This document shows positions 1 to 8,251 of a stretch of DNA of 64,000 bases, piece by piece. Made by a program: the position numbers and the translations under genes. The DNA comes from Microbacterium phyllosphaerae (GTDB taxonomy: Bacteria > Actinomycetota > Actinomycetes > Actinomycetales > Microbacteriaceae), in the NCBI RefSeq assembly GCF_017876435.1, contig NZ_JAGIOA010000001.1, positions 1,860,001 through 1,924,000 on the forward strand, given 5' to 3'. Numbering within the stretch: the first letter of the stretch is position 1; every line of letters starts with the position of its first letter. The notes below the pieces were generated by a model that made no database searches, had not been told where the DNA came from, and saw only the letters and a program-made list of their open reading frames with translations.

Positions 1-1
1 C

Positions 2-271
2 GCCGACATCCACGATGCCTACATCGAATCGAATGACGGACGCACGCTGTTCAACGTCGGCAGCGTCGGGAACCCGCTCGACACGCCCGTGCCGTCGTAC
101 GTGATCCTCGAGGGCGGGGAATCGGCCGACGATCCGTTCGGCATCCAGTTCGTCCGTGTGCCGTACGACGTCGAGGCCGAGATCGCTGTCGCCCAGTCGC
201 TCGACATGCCGACCACCGACGTCTGGTCGATCGAGCTCCGCACCGCCGTCTACCGAGGACGGCAGTGGTGA
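2..271 (+). CDS. Metallophosphoesterase, YfcE-like, 3' end only
   Basis: The last 89 codons of a gene that begins before the window. The visible part contains NVGSVGNPLD followed by PSYVILEG, the C-terminal signature of YfcE/MJ0936-type calcineurin-like phosphoesterases, in which the preceding His-containing loop completes the two-metal site; that loop would lie just upstream. These are cytoplasmic phosphodiesterases whose physiological substrate is usually unknown. The stop codon overlaps the start of the VOC gene, so the two are probably co-translated. The N-terminal metal ligands are not visible, so activity cannot be judged here. Confidence 0.8.
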   Translation, partial: ADIHDAYIESNDGRTLFNVGSVGNPLDTPVPSYVILEGGESADDPFGIQFVRVPYDVEAEIAVAQSLDMPTTDVWSIELRTAVYRGRQW

Positions 272-663
272 AAGGGCTCCACCACGTCGAGATCTGGGTG
301 GCCGATCTCGACGAGGCCGTGGACAGCTGGGGCTGGCTGCTCCCGCGGCTGGGTCTCGAGCTCACGGGCGAGTGGGCGGACGGTCGCACATGGGAGGCGG
401 GGAGCGCGTACGTGACGCTCACGACCTCGCCGAATCTGTCAGCCACCGCACACGATCGGCGTCGCGCCGGCGTCAACCATCTCGCGTTCTGGGGTGGGAC
501 GCGCGCCGAGGTCGATTCCCTGCTGGCGGACGCGGACGCGCACGGATGGCATCCGCTCTACCAGGAGCGGTACCCGCACGCCGGCGGACCGGACCACTAC
601 GCCGGTTGGGTGCAGAACGCGCAGGGGTTCAAGGTCGAGATCGTCGCGGAGCAGCCCGCATAG
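265..663 (+). CDS. VOC (glyoxalase/bleomycin-resistance) family protein
   Basis: A 132-residue single vicinal-oxygen-chelate protein. It starts GLHHVEIWV (His6/His7), has VNHLAFW (His72) and ends with FKVEIV (Glu125), the usual spacing of His and Glu metal ligands over two beta-alpha-beta-beta-beta modules. The family includes glyoxalases, dioxygenases and drug-binding proteins, and the substrate cannot be told from sequence. Start is GTG; a second GTG follows directly at 268. The start overlaps the stop of the phosphoesterase gene. It ends 3 bases from the convergent phosphotransferase gene. Confidence 0.8.
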   Translation: MVKGLHHVEIWVADLDEAVDSWGWLLPRLGLELTGEWADGRTWEAGSAYVTLTTSPNLSATAHDRRRAGVNHLAFWGGTRAEVDSLLADADAHGWHPLYQERYPHAGGPDHYAGWVQNAQGFKVEIVAEQPA

Positions 664-666
664 GCG

Positions 667-1560
667 TCAGCCGAGCGATGAGAGCTCAGGGTCATCGAGC
701 AGCCGCCGCATAGTGGAGAGCCCCAGGTCGCTCATCGCGGGGTTCGACTCCTCGTAGTACCAGCCCAGTCCCATCGCTTGCTGCAGGGCCCAGGCCGCAC
801 CCCGCATCCACTCGACGTCGCCGGAGCCCAGCCGGTCACGGATGATACGGCGACGTGGTGCGTCGAACAGGTGCCAGGCCGCGACGAGGTCGAGCGCACG
901 ATCCGCGGGGCCGAAGCCGCCACCGTCGAGGACCCCCGCCAGGCGATCGTCCGAGACCAGGAGGTTGACCGGCGTGAGGTCACGGTGGCTCATGAGCTCG
1001 GGGCCGGACGAGGGGAGCCCCCGCAGCGTATTCCAGAGACGACGGACTCGAGGAGCATCGAGCAGGTGGCCGCTCCTGTCGATGCAGAGCTCGACCCACT
1101 CGTCGTGGTCGGCGAGGACGCCGCCGCGACCGTGGCCGTCGAACACACGCCCGCGGACATCCGCGGCCCGGAGAGAAGCGATCACATCGCCGACGTCGGA
1201 CGCCAAGGACTCGGATGCCGCGTGGCCGTCGTGGCTCGCGGTCATGCCCGGCACCCAGGTCTGCACCGACCACGCCGACGGATACTCCGACGTCGACGGG
1301 CCGATGCCGACAGGTCGGGGCGATGCCACCGGGCACACCGCGGCGAACTCCGTCATCGCGGCGGCTTCGCTGTGCAATGCCGCTTCGGTCTCCCCGGTGA
1401 GCGGGAACCGCGCCGCCAGATCGTCGCCGATGCGGAAGATGGTGTTCACCGTCCCCGCCGTGCGGACGCGCCGCAACGGCATGAGGGCGAGCTCCGGGAA
1501 CCGCCGGGCGATCAGTCGCGCAGCGGTGTCATCGGTGAGCCCGAACTCGCCCTCATGCAT
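667..1560 (-). CDS. Aminoglycoside phosphotransferase (APH) family protein
   Basis: A 297-residue kinase-like protein. The catalytic loop is SHRDLTPVNLL (His192, Asp194, Asn199), equal to the HGDxxxxN loop of APH/choline kinases, followed by a metal-binding Asp212 in a DGGGFGP segment in place of the usual DxD, and Asp224 in ALDL. The N-terminal lobe carries GTVNTIFRI. Proteins like this phosphorylate small hydroxyl compounds, and the substrate is unknown; resistance should not be assumed. It lies 9 nt downstream of the aminopeptidase P gene on the same strand and is probably in its operon. Confidence 0.75.
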   Translation of the reverse strand: MHEGEFGLTDDTAARLIARRFPELALMPLRRVRTAGTVNTIFRIGDDLAARFPLTGETEAALHSEAAAMTEFAAVCPVASPRPVGIGPSTSEYPSAWSVQTWVPGMTASHDGHAASESLASDVGDVIASLRAADVRGRVFDGHGRGGVLADHDEWVELCIDRSGHLLDAPRVRRLWNTLRGLPSSGPELMSHRDLTPVNLLVSDDRLAGVLDGGGFGPADRALDLVAAWHLFDAPRRRIIRDRLGSGDVEWMRGAAWALQQAMGLGWYYEESNPAMSDLGLSTMRRLLDDPELSSLG

Positions 1561-1569
1561 GCAGCGAGG

Positions 1570-2991
1570 TCAGCCCTGCACTCGCGCGATCCAGGCTTCG
1601 ACCTCGTCCGCGGTGCGGGGGATCTCCGCCGACAGGTTGACCGGGCCCTCCTCCGTCATCAGGATGTCGTCCTCGATGCGCACACCGATACCGCGGTACT
1701 CGGCGGGGACGGTGAGGTCGTCGATCTGGAAGTACAGTCCGGGCTCGATCGTGAAGACCATGCCCGGGGCGAGGATGCCGTCGTAGTACATCTCGCGACG
1801 GGCCTGAGCGCAGTCGTGGACGTCGATGCCGAGGTGGTGCGAGGTGCCGTGCACCATGTAGCGGCGGTGCTGTCCGCCGGCATCCGCGTCGAGTGCCTCC
1901 TGCGCGGTCACGGGGAGCAGGCCCCACTCGGCGACCTGGGCGGCGATCACACGCATGGCCGCCTCGTGCACCTCGCGGAAGCGCACGCCGACGCGGGCGG
2001 CGGCGAAAGCGGCATCCGCTGCCTCGCGGACGGTCTCGTAGACGCGGCGCTGGACCTCGGTGAAGGTGCCGGAGACCGGCAGAGTGCGGGTGATGTCGGC
2101 GGTGTAGAGGCTGTCGGCCTCGACACCCGCATCCACGAGGATCAGGTCGCCGGGGACGACCGTGCCGTCGTTGCGGGTCCAGTGCAGGTAGCAGGCATGG
2201 GGGCCAGAGGCGGCGATCGTGTCGTAGCCCTCGCCGTTGCCGTCCTCGCGGGCGCGGCGGTGGAAGACACCCTCGACGACCCGCTCGCCACGGGCGTGGG
2301 CGATCGCCTCGGGGAGTGAGCGGATCACGTCTTCGAAGCCCTGCGCGGTGATGTCGACCGCACGGCGCATCTCGGCGATCTCGAACTCGTCCTTGACCAG
2401 GCGCAGCTCCGAGACGAAACGGGTCAGGTCGTCGTCCTCCTCGAGCACGAGCTCACCCTCGACCGCCGTGAAGCGGTCGAGGTGCTCGGTCGCCACGGCG
2501 AGGTCGGCTGCCACACCGGCGAGCGACGGGCGAGGACCGATCCAGAACTCGCCGACGGTCGCGTCCGCGTAGAACTCGGTCGTCGTGCGGTCGGCGCGCT
2601 CGCGGAAGTACAGCGTGACGTCGTGTCCGCCGTCGGTCGGTTCGAACACGAGGATCGAGTCGGGCTCGGAGTCCGCGGCCCATCCGGTGAGGTGCGCGAA
2701 CGCGGAGTGAGCGCGGTAGGGATAGTCGGTGTCGTTGCTGCGCTGCTTGAGCGAGCCCGCGGGGATGACGAGGCGCTTGCCCGGGAAGGCTGCCGACACG
2801 GCAGAGCGACGGACGGCGGCGAACGCGGCCTGTGCACGCGGCGCCGGGATGGACTCGGGGCGTTCGGCCCAGCCGGTCGAGATCGTGTCGAGGAATCCGC
2901 GGGGGAAGGGCTGCTTCCGGTTCGTGGTGGTCGTCTCGGCGGGGGCCTCGGTGCTGGGCTCGGCGATCGTGTCGCGTTCTGCGGTGCTCAT
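1570..2991 (-). CDS. Aminopeptidase P family (Xaa-Pro aminopeptidase)
   Basis: A 473-residue M24B metallopeptidase that removes an N-terminal residue preceding proline. An N-terminal creatinase-like domain (about residues 50-200) is followed by the pita-bread catalytic domain. Metal ligands are visible: VDAGVEAD and TADITRT (two Asp), HGTSHHLGIDVHD (His), TIEPGLYF (Glu) and VRIEDD (Glu). Length is normal for the family. It is first in a two-gene operon with the downstream phosphotransferase. A CAGACT box on the minus strand ends 6 nt before the ATG, so the transcript may be leaderless. Confidence 0.9.
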   Translation of the reverse strand: MSTAERDTIAEPSTEAPAETTTTNRKQPFPRGFLDTISTGWAERPESIPAPRAQAAFAAVRRSAVSAAFPGKRLVIPAGSLKQRSNDTDYPYRAHSAFAHLTGWAADSEPDSILVFEPTDGGHDVTLYFRERADRTTTEFYADATVGEFWIGPRPSLAGVAADLAVATEHLDRFTAVEGELVLEEDDDLTRFVSELRLVKDEFEIAEMRRAVDITAQGFEDVIRSLPEAIAHARGERVVEGVFHRRAREDGNGEGYDTIAASGPHACYLHWTRNDGTVVPGDLILVDAGVEADSLYTADITRTLPVSGTFTEVQRRVYETVREAADAAFAAARVGVRFREVHEAAMRVIAAQVAEWGLLPVTAQEALDADAGGQHRRYMVHGTSHHLGIDVHDCAQARREMYYDGILAPGMVFTIEPGLYFQIDDLTVPAEYRGIGVRIEDDILMTEEGPVNLSAEIPRTADEVEAWIARVQG

Positions 2992-3028
2992 CCCACCAGT
3001 CTGTCACCTGCGGGTCGGCTGCGTGATG

Positions 3029-4051
3029 TCAGCCCGCGGGCTCGAGCTGCACCACGAGGCCCCGGTGATCGCTCCCGCCGGCATCGTCGATCACGACGGA
3101 TCCCGTGGCAGTCCAGCTGGGCGATGCCATGACGTGGTCGATCGGCGTGCTGAGCAGAGCGGGGAGCGAGCTCGGCCAGGTGCCGCTGTAGCCGTTGCCC
3201 GATCGACTCGCCGCGTCACGGCAGTACCCCATGTCGCCCCCCTCGACTCCGAGACCGGCCATGTGGTCGATCGTCGCGTTGAAGTCGCCCGCGAGGATGA
3301 AGTTGCCCTCAGGGCACTGATCGGCGATCCAGCGCAGATCGCTCTGCCACTGCGCCATGTCCTCCATGCGCGGGGCGACGGCGTGCACAGCGACGATGGT
3401 GGGTCCGTCACCGCTCACCGGCATGATCACGGCGCTCGGCACCGATCCGGTGTTGCTGGTGCCATCCTCAGACGACTCGATCACCGCGTACTCGCCGAGA
3501 TCGGGGGAGACGAGGACGGTCGTGTGCCAGGACTTCGGTCCGTCGACGACGTCGGGTTTGAACTGCACGTGGTGCACCCACATCGGATGCCCCTGTTCAC
3601 GCAGCAGCACCGCGATCTGCTCGCCGACCTCCTCGGTCGTCTCGGGCAGCGCGACGATGTCGGCGCCCTGGTCGAGGATCTGGCCGGCGATCTCGTCTGC
3701 CGAGACCTCATCACCGGCTGTGTTCCAGGTGAGCACGCGGATGCTCGAGTCCGTCGCCGCGGGCAGCGTGTCCGATCCGAACCCGCGCTGGAATCCGATG
3801 ACGCCGGTGGCACCTGCTCCGAGCAGCGCGACGATCAGGACCGACGCGGCGAATCCTCGCAGCGGCTTGGCGAGGAGAAGGAGCAGCGCGAGTACCGCCA
3901 CCACGAGGAAGGCGGCCAGCACGGCGCCACGTGCAGCGACGACCTGCGCGAACGGGTAGGTCTGCTCGAGATGGAAGAACTGCGGCCACACCACGACAGC
4001 CGTCGCGATCGCGAACAGCACCGTGATGAGGATCCCCAGTAGTCGAAACAT
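3029..4051 (-). CDS. Membrane-anchored endonuclease/exonuclease/phosphatase family protein
   Basis: A 340-residue protein with three N-terminal membrane helices (about residues 1-25, 35-60 and 67-90) followed by an EEP-fold domain, probably outside the cell. EEP signatures seen are VLTWNTAG (Asn), ALPETTEE (metal Glu), LAGDFNATIDH (Asp-x-Asn) and GGSDHRGLVV (terminal Asp-His). The fold covers nucleases and phosphodiesterases including sphingomyelinase-like enzymes; the substrate is not identifiable. It is divergent from the PHP gene and starts 7 nt after a TAGGCT box. Confidence 0.8.
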   Translation of the reverse strand: MFRLLGILITVLFAIATAVVVWPQFFHLEQTYPFAQVVAARGAVLAAFLVVAVLALLLLLAKPLRGFAASVLIVALLGAGATGVIGFQRGFGSDTLPAATDSSIRVLTWNTAGDEVSADEIAGQILDQGADIVALPETTEEVGEQIAVLLREQGHPMWVHHVQFKPDVVDGPKSWHTTVLVSPDLGEYAVIESSEDGTSNTGSVPSAVIMPVSGDGPTIVAVHAVAPRMEDMAQWQSDLRWIADQCPEGNFILAGDFNATIDHMAGLGVEGGDMGYCRDAASRSGNGYSGTWPSSLPALLSTPIDHVMASPSWTATGSVVIDDAGGSDHRGLVVQLEPAG

Positions 4052-4058
4052 CCCATCC

Positions 4059-4064
4059 AGCCTA
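4059..4064 (-). promoter_or_regulatory. -10 box, leaderless start of the EEP gene
   Basis: TAGGCT on the minus strand, 7 nt before the ATG at 4051. This places transcription start at or next to the start codon. No Shine-Dalgarno sequence lies between. Confidence 0.55.
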
Positions 4065-4126
4065 GAAGGCGTCTCTGTGAAGTCCCTGCCTCGACGGGCC
4101 GCGCCTCCGGCGCCCGCCGGCGTCGG

Positions 4127-4132
4127 TACGCT
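4127..4132 (+). promoter_or_regulatory. -10 box, leaderless start of the PHP gene
   Basis: TACGCT, 6 nt before the ATG at 4139. The spacing predicts an mRNA beginning with the start codon. Confidence 0.55.
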
Positions 4133-4138
4133 CAGAGG

Positions 4139-5014
4139 ATGGCCACCGCTCGTTCACCTCGCTTCGCCGGTCCCGCCGACCTGCACATGCACTCCAACCA
4201 GTCCGACGGCACGGAGTCTCCCGCAGAGGTCGTGCGTCAGGCGCAGAGGTTCGGGGTGCGCACGATGGCGCTGACCGATCACGATCGGACGACCGGATGG
4301 GACGAAGCGGCGGCGACCACAGCCGAGCTCGGAATGACGTTCATCCCCGGCATGGAGCTCTCGGCCAAGCATGAGTGGCGCAGCGTGCACGTGCTCGGCT
4401 ACCTCTTCGACCCGCTCGACACGGCACTCAGGGCTGAGACCGACCGCATCCGCGGTGATCGGATCGGACGGGCGGAGCGGATCGTCCGCAGCATCGGACG
4501 CGACTACGACCTCAGTTGGGACGACGTCATCGCCCAGACGACCCTGGACGCGACCGTCGGGCGCCCGCACATCGCGGATGCGCTGGTCGCCCGAGGGATC
4601 GTCAGAGATCGCACCGAGGCCTTCGACGGCATCCTGCACCCGCGTGAGGGATACTACGAGCCCCACTACGCACCCGACCCGCTCACAGCCGTTCGTCTCA
4701 TCACGGATGCCGGGGGAGTGGCGATCATCGCGCACCCTGTCACGGTCGGACGCGACCGGATGATGCCGGTGCCGTTCATCGAGAGGCTGATCGCCGCGGG
4801 CCTCGGCGGATTCGAAATCGACCATCGCGAGAACACCGAGTCAGGCAAGAAGACGCTGCGTGCGATCGTCGCAAAGCACGATCTGATCGTCACCGGCTCG
4901 AGCGACTACCACGGCACGGGCAAGCCCAACCTGCCGGGGGAGAACACGACCTCCGACGACATGGTGGCCAGACTAATCGAGCGGGCGACGGGCACGGCAC
5001 CGCGCTACGCCTGA
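4139..5014 (+). CDS. PHP domain phosphoesterase
   Basis: A 291-residue PHP-fold metal-dependent phosphoesterase. The first motif DLHMHSNQSDGT (His17, His19), then ALTDHD and GMELSA, IIAHPV and the late SSDYHG give the expected set of His/Asp/Glu ligands for the trinuclear site. Close family members are YciV/RNase AM-like nucleases and 3',5'-nucleotide bisphosphate phosphatases, so RNA-end or nucleotide bisphosphate hydrolysis is likely but not proven. It converges on the DEAD-box helicase gene across a strong hairpin. Confidence 0.85.
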   Translation: MATARSPRFAGPADLHMHSNQSDGTESPAEVVRQAQRFGVRTMALTDHDRTTGWDEAAATTAELGMTFIPGMELSAKHEWRSVHVLGYLFDPLDTALRAETDRIRGDRIGRAERIVRSIGRDYDLSWDDVIAQTTLDATVGRPHIADALVARGIVRDRTEAFDGILHPREGYYEPHYAPDPLTAVRLITDAGGVAIIAHPVTVGRDRMMPVPFIERLIAAGLGGFEIDHRENTESGKKTLRAIVAKHDLIVTGSSDYHGTGKPNLPGENTTSDDMVARLIERATGTAPRYA

Positions 5015-5050
5015 ACGAGACGGCGGGGCCGAGGTCTAGGGGGGGGATGA

Positions 5051-5086
5051 CAGAGGGGCGGATGCCGTGTGGCATCCGCCCCTCTG
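5051..5086. terminator. Bidirectional intrinsic terminator
   Basis: A perfect 16-bp inverted repeat (arms 5051-5066 and 5071-5086) with a 4-nt loop GTGT, between the convergent PHP and DEAD-box genes. It has no long T tract, typical of high-GC actinobacteria. It can serve both genes. Confidence 0.85.
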
Positions 5087-5108
5087 CCATCGATCGGATC
5101 GAGGTCTG

Positions 5109-6632
5109 TCAGGCTCCGACGACCGGAGCGGCTCCTGCGCCACCCGAGCCGCCGCGGCGGCGACGGCGACGGCGTGCCGGTGCGGGCTTGCCGTCGTGGT
5201 GCTCCTTGCCCGCGCCGTCGTGCGTGCCTGCGCCCTCGGCGCTGCGGTCACCGGACGGAGCGGACTGCGAATCGCCGGACGCCGAGTCCGTCGCGCCCTC
5301 TGCGAACGTCGAACCCACCGGGTTCGAGCCTCCGCGGCGGCGACGCCGACGACGGGTGCCGCCCTCGTCGGTCCCCTCGGCGGCGGCATCCGCTGCGCGC
5401 TCCGGACGAGGCGCGCGCTCGGTCTTCACCGACTGCGTCTTCGGTGCCGAGACGAGGCGGCCCTTGGTGCCGGCGGGGATGTCGAGGTCCTCGAACAGGT
5501 GCGGGCTCGACGAGTAGGTCTCGACGGGCTCGGGCTGTCCGAACTCGAGGGCGCGGTTGATGAGAGCCCACTTGTGGAGGTCTTCCCAGTCGACGAACGT
5601 CACGGCGATGCCGGTCTTGCCCGCGCGACCCGTGCGGCCGGCGCGGTGCAGGTACGTCTTGTCCTCGTCGGGAATGGTGTGGTTGATCACGTGCGTGACG
5701 TCATCGACGTCGATGCCTCGGGCGGCGACGTCGGTCGCGACGAGCACATCGCGCTTGCCCGCCTTGAACGCGGCCATCGAGCGCTCGCGCTGGTCCTGTC
5801 CCATGTCACCGTGGACTCCACCGACGTTGAATCCGCGGTCGCCGAGCTCGTCGACGAGGCGCTGCGCAGCACGCTTGGTGCGGGTGAAGATCACGGTCTT
5901 GCCGCGGCCCTCGGCCTGCAGGATGCGCGCGATGATCTCGTCCTTGTCGAGCGAGTGGGCGCGGTAGACGAGGTGCTTGATGTTGGCCTGCGTGAGGCCC
6001 TCATCGGGGTCGCTCGCACGGATGTGGATCGGGTTCGACATGAATCGGCGCGCCAGGGCGACGATCGGGCCGGGCATGGTCGCCGAGAAGAGCTGCGTGT
6101 GCCGCACGGCGGGCACCTTCTGGAAGATCTTCTCGATGTCGGCGAGGAAGCCGAGGTCGAGCATCTTGTCGGCCTCGTCGAGTACGACCTCGGTCGCGTT
6201 CGAGAGGTCGAGCAGACGCTGGCCCGCGAGGTCGATGAGACGCCCGGGCGTGCCGACGACGATCTGCGCTCCGGCCTTGAGCTGGTCGATCTGACCCTCG
6301 TAGGCCTTGCCGCCGTAGATCGCGACGACGCTGGTCGAGCGGTTGCTCGTCAGCAGATCGATGTCTTCGTACACCTGCACCGCGAGTTCGCGCGTGGGGA
6401 CGACGATCAGTGCCTTGACGCCGTGCTCCGGGTTCAGGCCCAGTCGCTGCACGACGGGGATGCCGAAGCCGAAGGTCTTACCGGTTCCGGTCTTGGCCTG
6501 GCCGATGATGTCCTGGCCGGGAAGGCCGAGGGGGATGGTCTGCTCCTGGATCGGGAAGGCGTCGACGATGCCCTTGGAGGCCAGTGCGTCGACGATGTCC
6601 TGATCGATTCCGAGATCAGCGAAGGTAGTCAA
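5109..6632 (-). CDS. DEAD-box ATP-dependent RNA helicase, RhlE/CshA-like
   Basis: A 507-residue helicase with the Q motif near residues 4-33, Walker A AKTGTGKT (46-53), DEAD at about 151-154, SAT (FSATMP), and VATDVAARGID and HRAGRTGRAG in the second RecA domain. It unwinds RNA in degradation, ribosome assembly or cold adaptation. The tail from about residue 400 is disordered, acidic and basic in patches, with two runs of seven arginines near residues 427 and 487 that probably bind RNA. The start is TTG; any later start would remove the Q motif. Substrate RNA is unknown. Confidence 0.9.
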   Translation of the reverse strand: MTTFADLGIDQDIVDALASKGIVDAFPIQEQTIPLGLPGQDIIGQAKTGTGKTFGFGIPVVQRLGLNPEHGVKALIVVPTRELAVQVYEDIDLLTSNRSTSVVAIYGGKAYEGQIDQLKAGAQIVVGTPGRLIDLAGQRLLDLSNATEVVLDEADKMLDLGFLADIEKIFQKVPAVRHTQLFSATMPGPIVALARRFMSNPIHIRASDPDEGLTQANIKHLVYRAHSLDKDEIIARILQAEGRGKTVIFTRTKRAAQRLVDELGDRGFNVGGVHGDMGQDQRERSMAAFKAGKRDVLVATDVAARGIDVDDVTHVINHTIPDEDKTYLHRAGRTGRAGKTGIAVTFVDWEDLHKWALINRALEFGQPEPVETYSSSPHLFEDLDIPAGTKGRLVSAPKTQSVKTERAPRPERAADAAAEGTDEGGTRRRRRRRGGSNPVGSTFAEGATDSASGDSQSAPSGDRSAEGAGTHDGAGKEHHDGKPAPARRRRRRRGGSGGAGAAPVVGA

Positions 6633-6787
6633 TGTTCAGATGCCTGTCCGGCGACCTGCGAGGATCGCCATGTTTCACGGATCCACGCCGTCTCATGTGC
6701 CACAGGCGCGGGCCCCGCTCCGACGGCGGGGACAGCATAAGCCTACCCGAGGGGGTGGTGGCGCCCGGAAGAGACGCGTCGCCCGAG

Positions 6788-6793
6788 TATTGT
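6788..6793 (+). promoter_or_regulatory. -10 box of the MiaE-like gene
   Basis: TATTGT, 7 nt before the GTG at 6801. It overlaps the alternative GTG at 6792, which argues that 6801 is the true, leaderless start. Confidence 0.5.
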
Positions 6794-6800
6794 GAACCCC

Positions 6801-7514
6801 GTGGTGAACTGGTTCTGGAAGCGTAGGACGCCCCGGCGCACACTGACGTTGCGCAGCCGTGGTGATCAGGGCGCGTCGACGCGCGTCGACTTCGCCGAGC
6901 TCGCTCCGGAACTCAACAGATTCCTCGGCCAGGCGGCTTACCTGCAGCTCGGGTACTTCGAGACGCTCACGCGCCTGATCCGGGCGACCCCCGAGCTGTC
7001 CGAGAAGGAGTCGTTGTCGCGCGCGGCCGGCGCAGCGTTGACGAAGCACAGGGCGATCGTCGATCTGATCGCGGAGCGCGGTGACGATCCCACGCAGCTC
7101 ATGCTGCCGTTCAGGGAGAACCTCGACGCCTTCCGTCGCAAGACGATCGGTGCACGCCCGCGCGAGACGCTGCTGGCCGTCTACATCACGGCCGGGATGC
7201 TCGACGACTTCTACTTCGCGCTCGCGTCGAGCTACGGCGAGACCGGCGAACGCGTCGCGGAGATCCTCAGTGAGGACGACGCCCGCCATGAGATCGTCGC
7301 GATCATCCAGGAGACGATCGACGGCGACGGGGAATGGCGCTCGCTGCTCTCGATGTGGGCCCGACGCCTGGTCGGCGACACCATCCTGGTGTGCCGGTCG
7401 GCTCTGCGCCAGCCCGAGCTCGCCGCGATGAGTGAAGACCGCGTCGAGCTCGTCTACACCGAGCTCATGGGTGCCCACGCGCGTCGCATGGATGCGATGG
7501 GGCTGGCCTCCTAG
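6801..7514 (+). CDS. Ferritin-like fold protein, MiaE_2-like
   Basis: About 237 residues, mostly helical, resembling the actinobacterial MiaE-like ferritin-fold family (tRNA 2-methylthio-N6-isopentenyladenosine hydroxylase relatives). Candidate iron-ligand helices include YLQLGYFETL, TKHRAIVDL and EDDARHEIV; only the last keeps an (E/D)xxH pattern, so the di-iron site is not fully convincing and tRNA hydroxylation is an inference. Start choice: GTG at 6801 follows a -10 box by 7 nt; upstream GTG at 6792 and GTG at 6804 are alternatives. It is divergent from the DEAD-box helicase gene. Confidence 0.7.
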   Translation: MVNWFWKRRTPRRTLTLRSRGDQGASTRVDFAELAPELNRFLGQAAYLQLGYFETLTRLIRATPELSEKESLSRAAGAALTKHRAIVDLIAERGDDPTQLMLPFRENLDAFRRKTIGARPRETLLAVYITAGMLDDFYFALASSYGETGERVAEILSEDDARHEIVAIIQETIDGDGEWRSLLSMWARRLVGDTILVCRSALRQPELAAMSEDRVELVYTELMGAHARRMDAMGLAS

Positions 7515-7547
7515 TCCGAGACCGTCCTCGCCCGCAGCCGTTCGAGG

Positions 7548-7835
7548 TCAGATGCCGAGTGCGACCTTGGCAGCGGCATCAGAACGCCTACGCCAAGCGA
7601 CGATCGCGATCGTCAACGCTGCGGCCACCACGACCGAGCCGAGCACGCTCGCGAGCCACAGCCAGAGGCTGTCTTCACCCACGCCCAGCCACTGCAGGCC
7701 GGTGTAGACGGCAGCGGCCACAGCCGTCGCGATGGCGGGGGTCAGTGCGACTCCGCGCAGTTCTCGGCCATCGATCATGAAGTGGGCGGCGATGCCGAGC
7801 ACGCACGCCCCGATGAGTGCGAGAAGGATGTACAT
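7548..7835 (-). CDS. Small three-helix membrane protein, function unknown
   Basis: A 95-residue protein of three predicted membrane helices (about residues 2-20, 28-50 and 56-82) ending in a basic and helical cytoplasmic tail. No catalytic motif is seen. It begins 7 nt after the stop of the DUF3107 gene on the same strand, so it is very likely co-transcribed with it. I do not recognise a function. Confidence 0.65.
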   Translation of the reverse strand: MYILLALIGACVLGIAAHFMIDGRELRGVALTPAIATAVAAAVYTGLQWLGVGEDSLWLWLASVLGSVVVAAALTIAIVAWRRRSDAAAKVALGI

Positions 7836-7842
7836 CGTCGTG

Positions 7843-8067
7843 TCAGGCGAAGAAGCCGACGCGACGTGACTCCTCGGTGCCCAGCTCGATGTAGGCGAGG
7901 TTCGCGGTGGGGACGAGGTACGAGTTGCCCTTCACGTCGGCGAAGCTCAGGTGCGAGGTGTTCTGCTCCAGAGCGGTCGAGACCTGCGTGCGGACCTCGT
8001 CCGCGCTCGATGCGGTCTCGAAGCTGAGCTCGCGGCCGGTGTTGATGATGCCGATGCGGATTTCCAC
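7843..8067 (-). CDS. DUF3107 family protein
   Basis: A 74-residue actinobacterial protein starting MEIRIGIIN and containing a conserved GRELSFE and a YIELG motif near the end; I recognise it as DUF3107, a family of unknown function. The open frame extends far upstream, but the GTG at 8067 has an AGGAG ribosome site at the right distance and matches the usual N-terminus. It heads a two-gene unit with the small membrane protein and is divergent from adnA. Confidence 0.8.
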   Translation of the reverse strand: MEIRIGIINTGRELSFETASSADEVRTQVSTALEQNTSHLSFADVKGNSYLVPTANLAYIELGTEESRRVGFFA

Positions 8068-8238
8068 GCGTACTCCTGTTTTCCAGTCGACGATGCTGTG
8101 GTCGAGTCGACCACGGGGGTCGACGACTGTGCCCAACTCTACCGGGCGGCGGCGCGTCGGGATCGGCCGACGGCCCTGTTTCGCCGTGAGCGCACAGCGA
8201 CGGAGACCGGCGCGGACGGGGATGTCCGCGGGCCGCAG

Positions 8239-8244
8239 TAGCGT
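8239..8244 (+). promoter_or_regulatory. -10 box of adnA
   Basis: TAGCGT, 7 nt before the adnA ATG at 8252. It predicts a leaderless adnA transcript and excludes the longer upstream open frame. Confidence 0.5.
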
Positions 8245-8251
8245 GGAGAGC

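Noticed and set aside
667..1560. Antibiotic-resistance aminoglycoside kinase
   Set aside because: Only the general APH fold is seen; the DxD-type metal loop is replaced by DGGG and nothing in the context suggests resistance.
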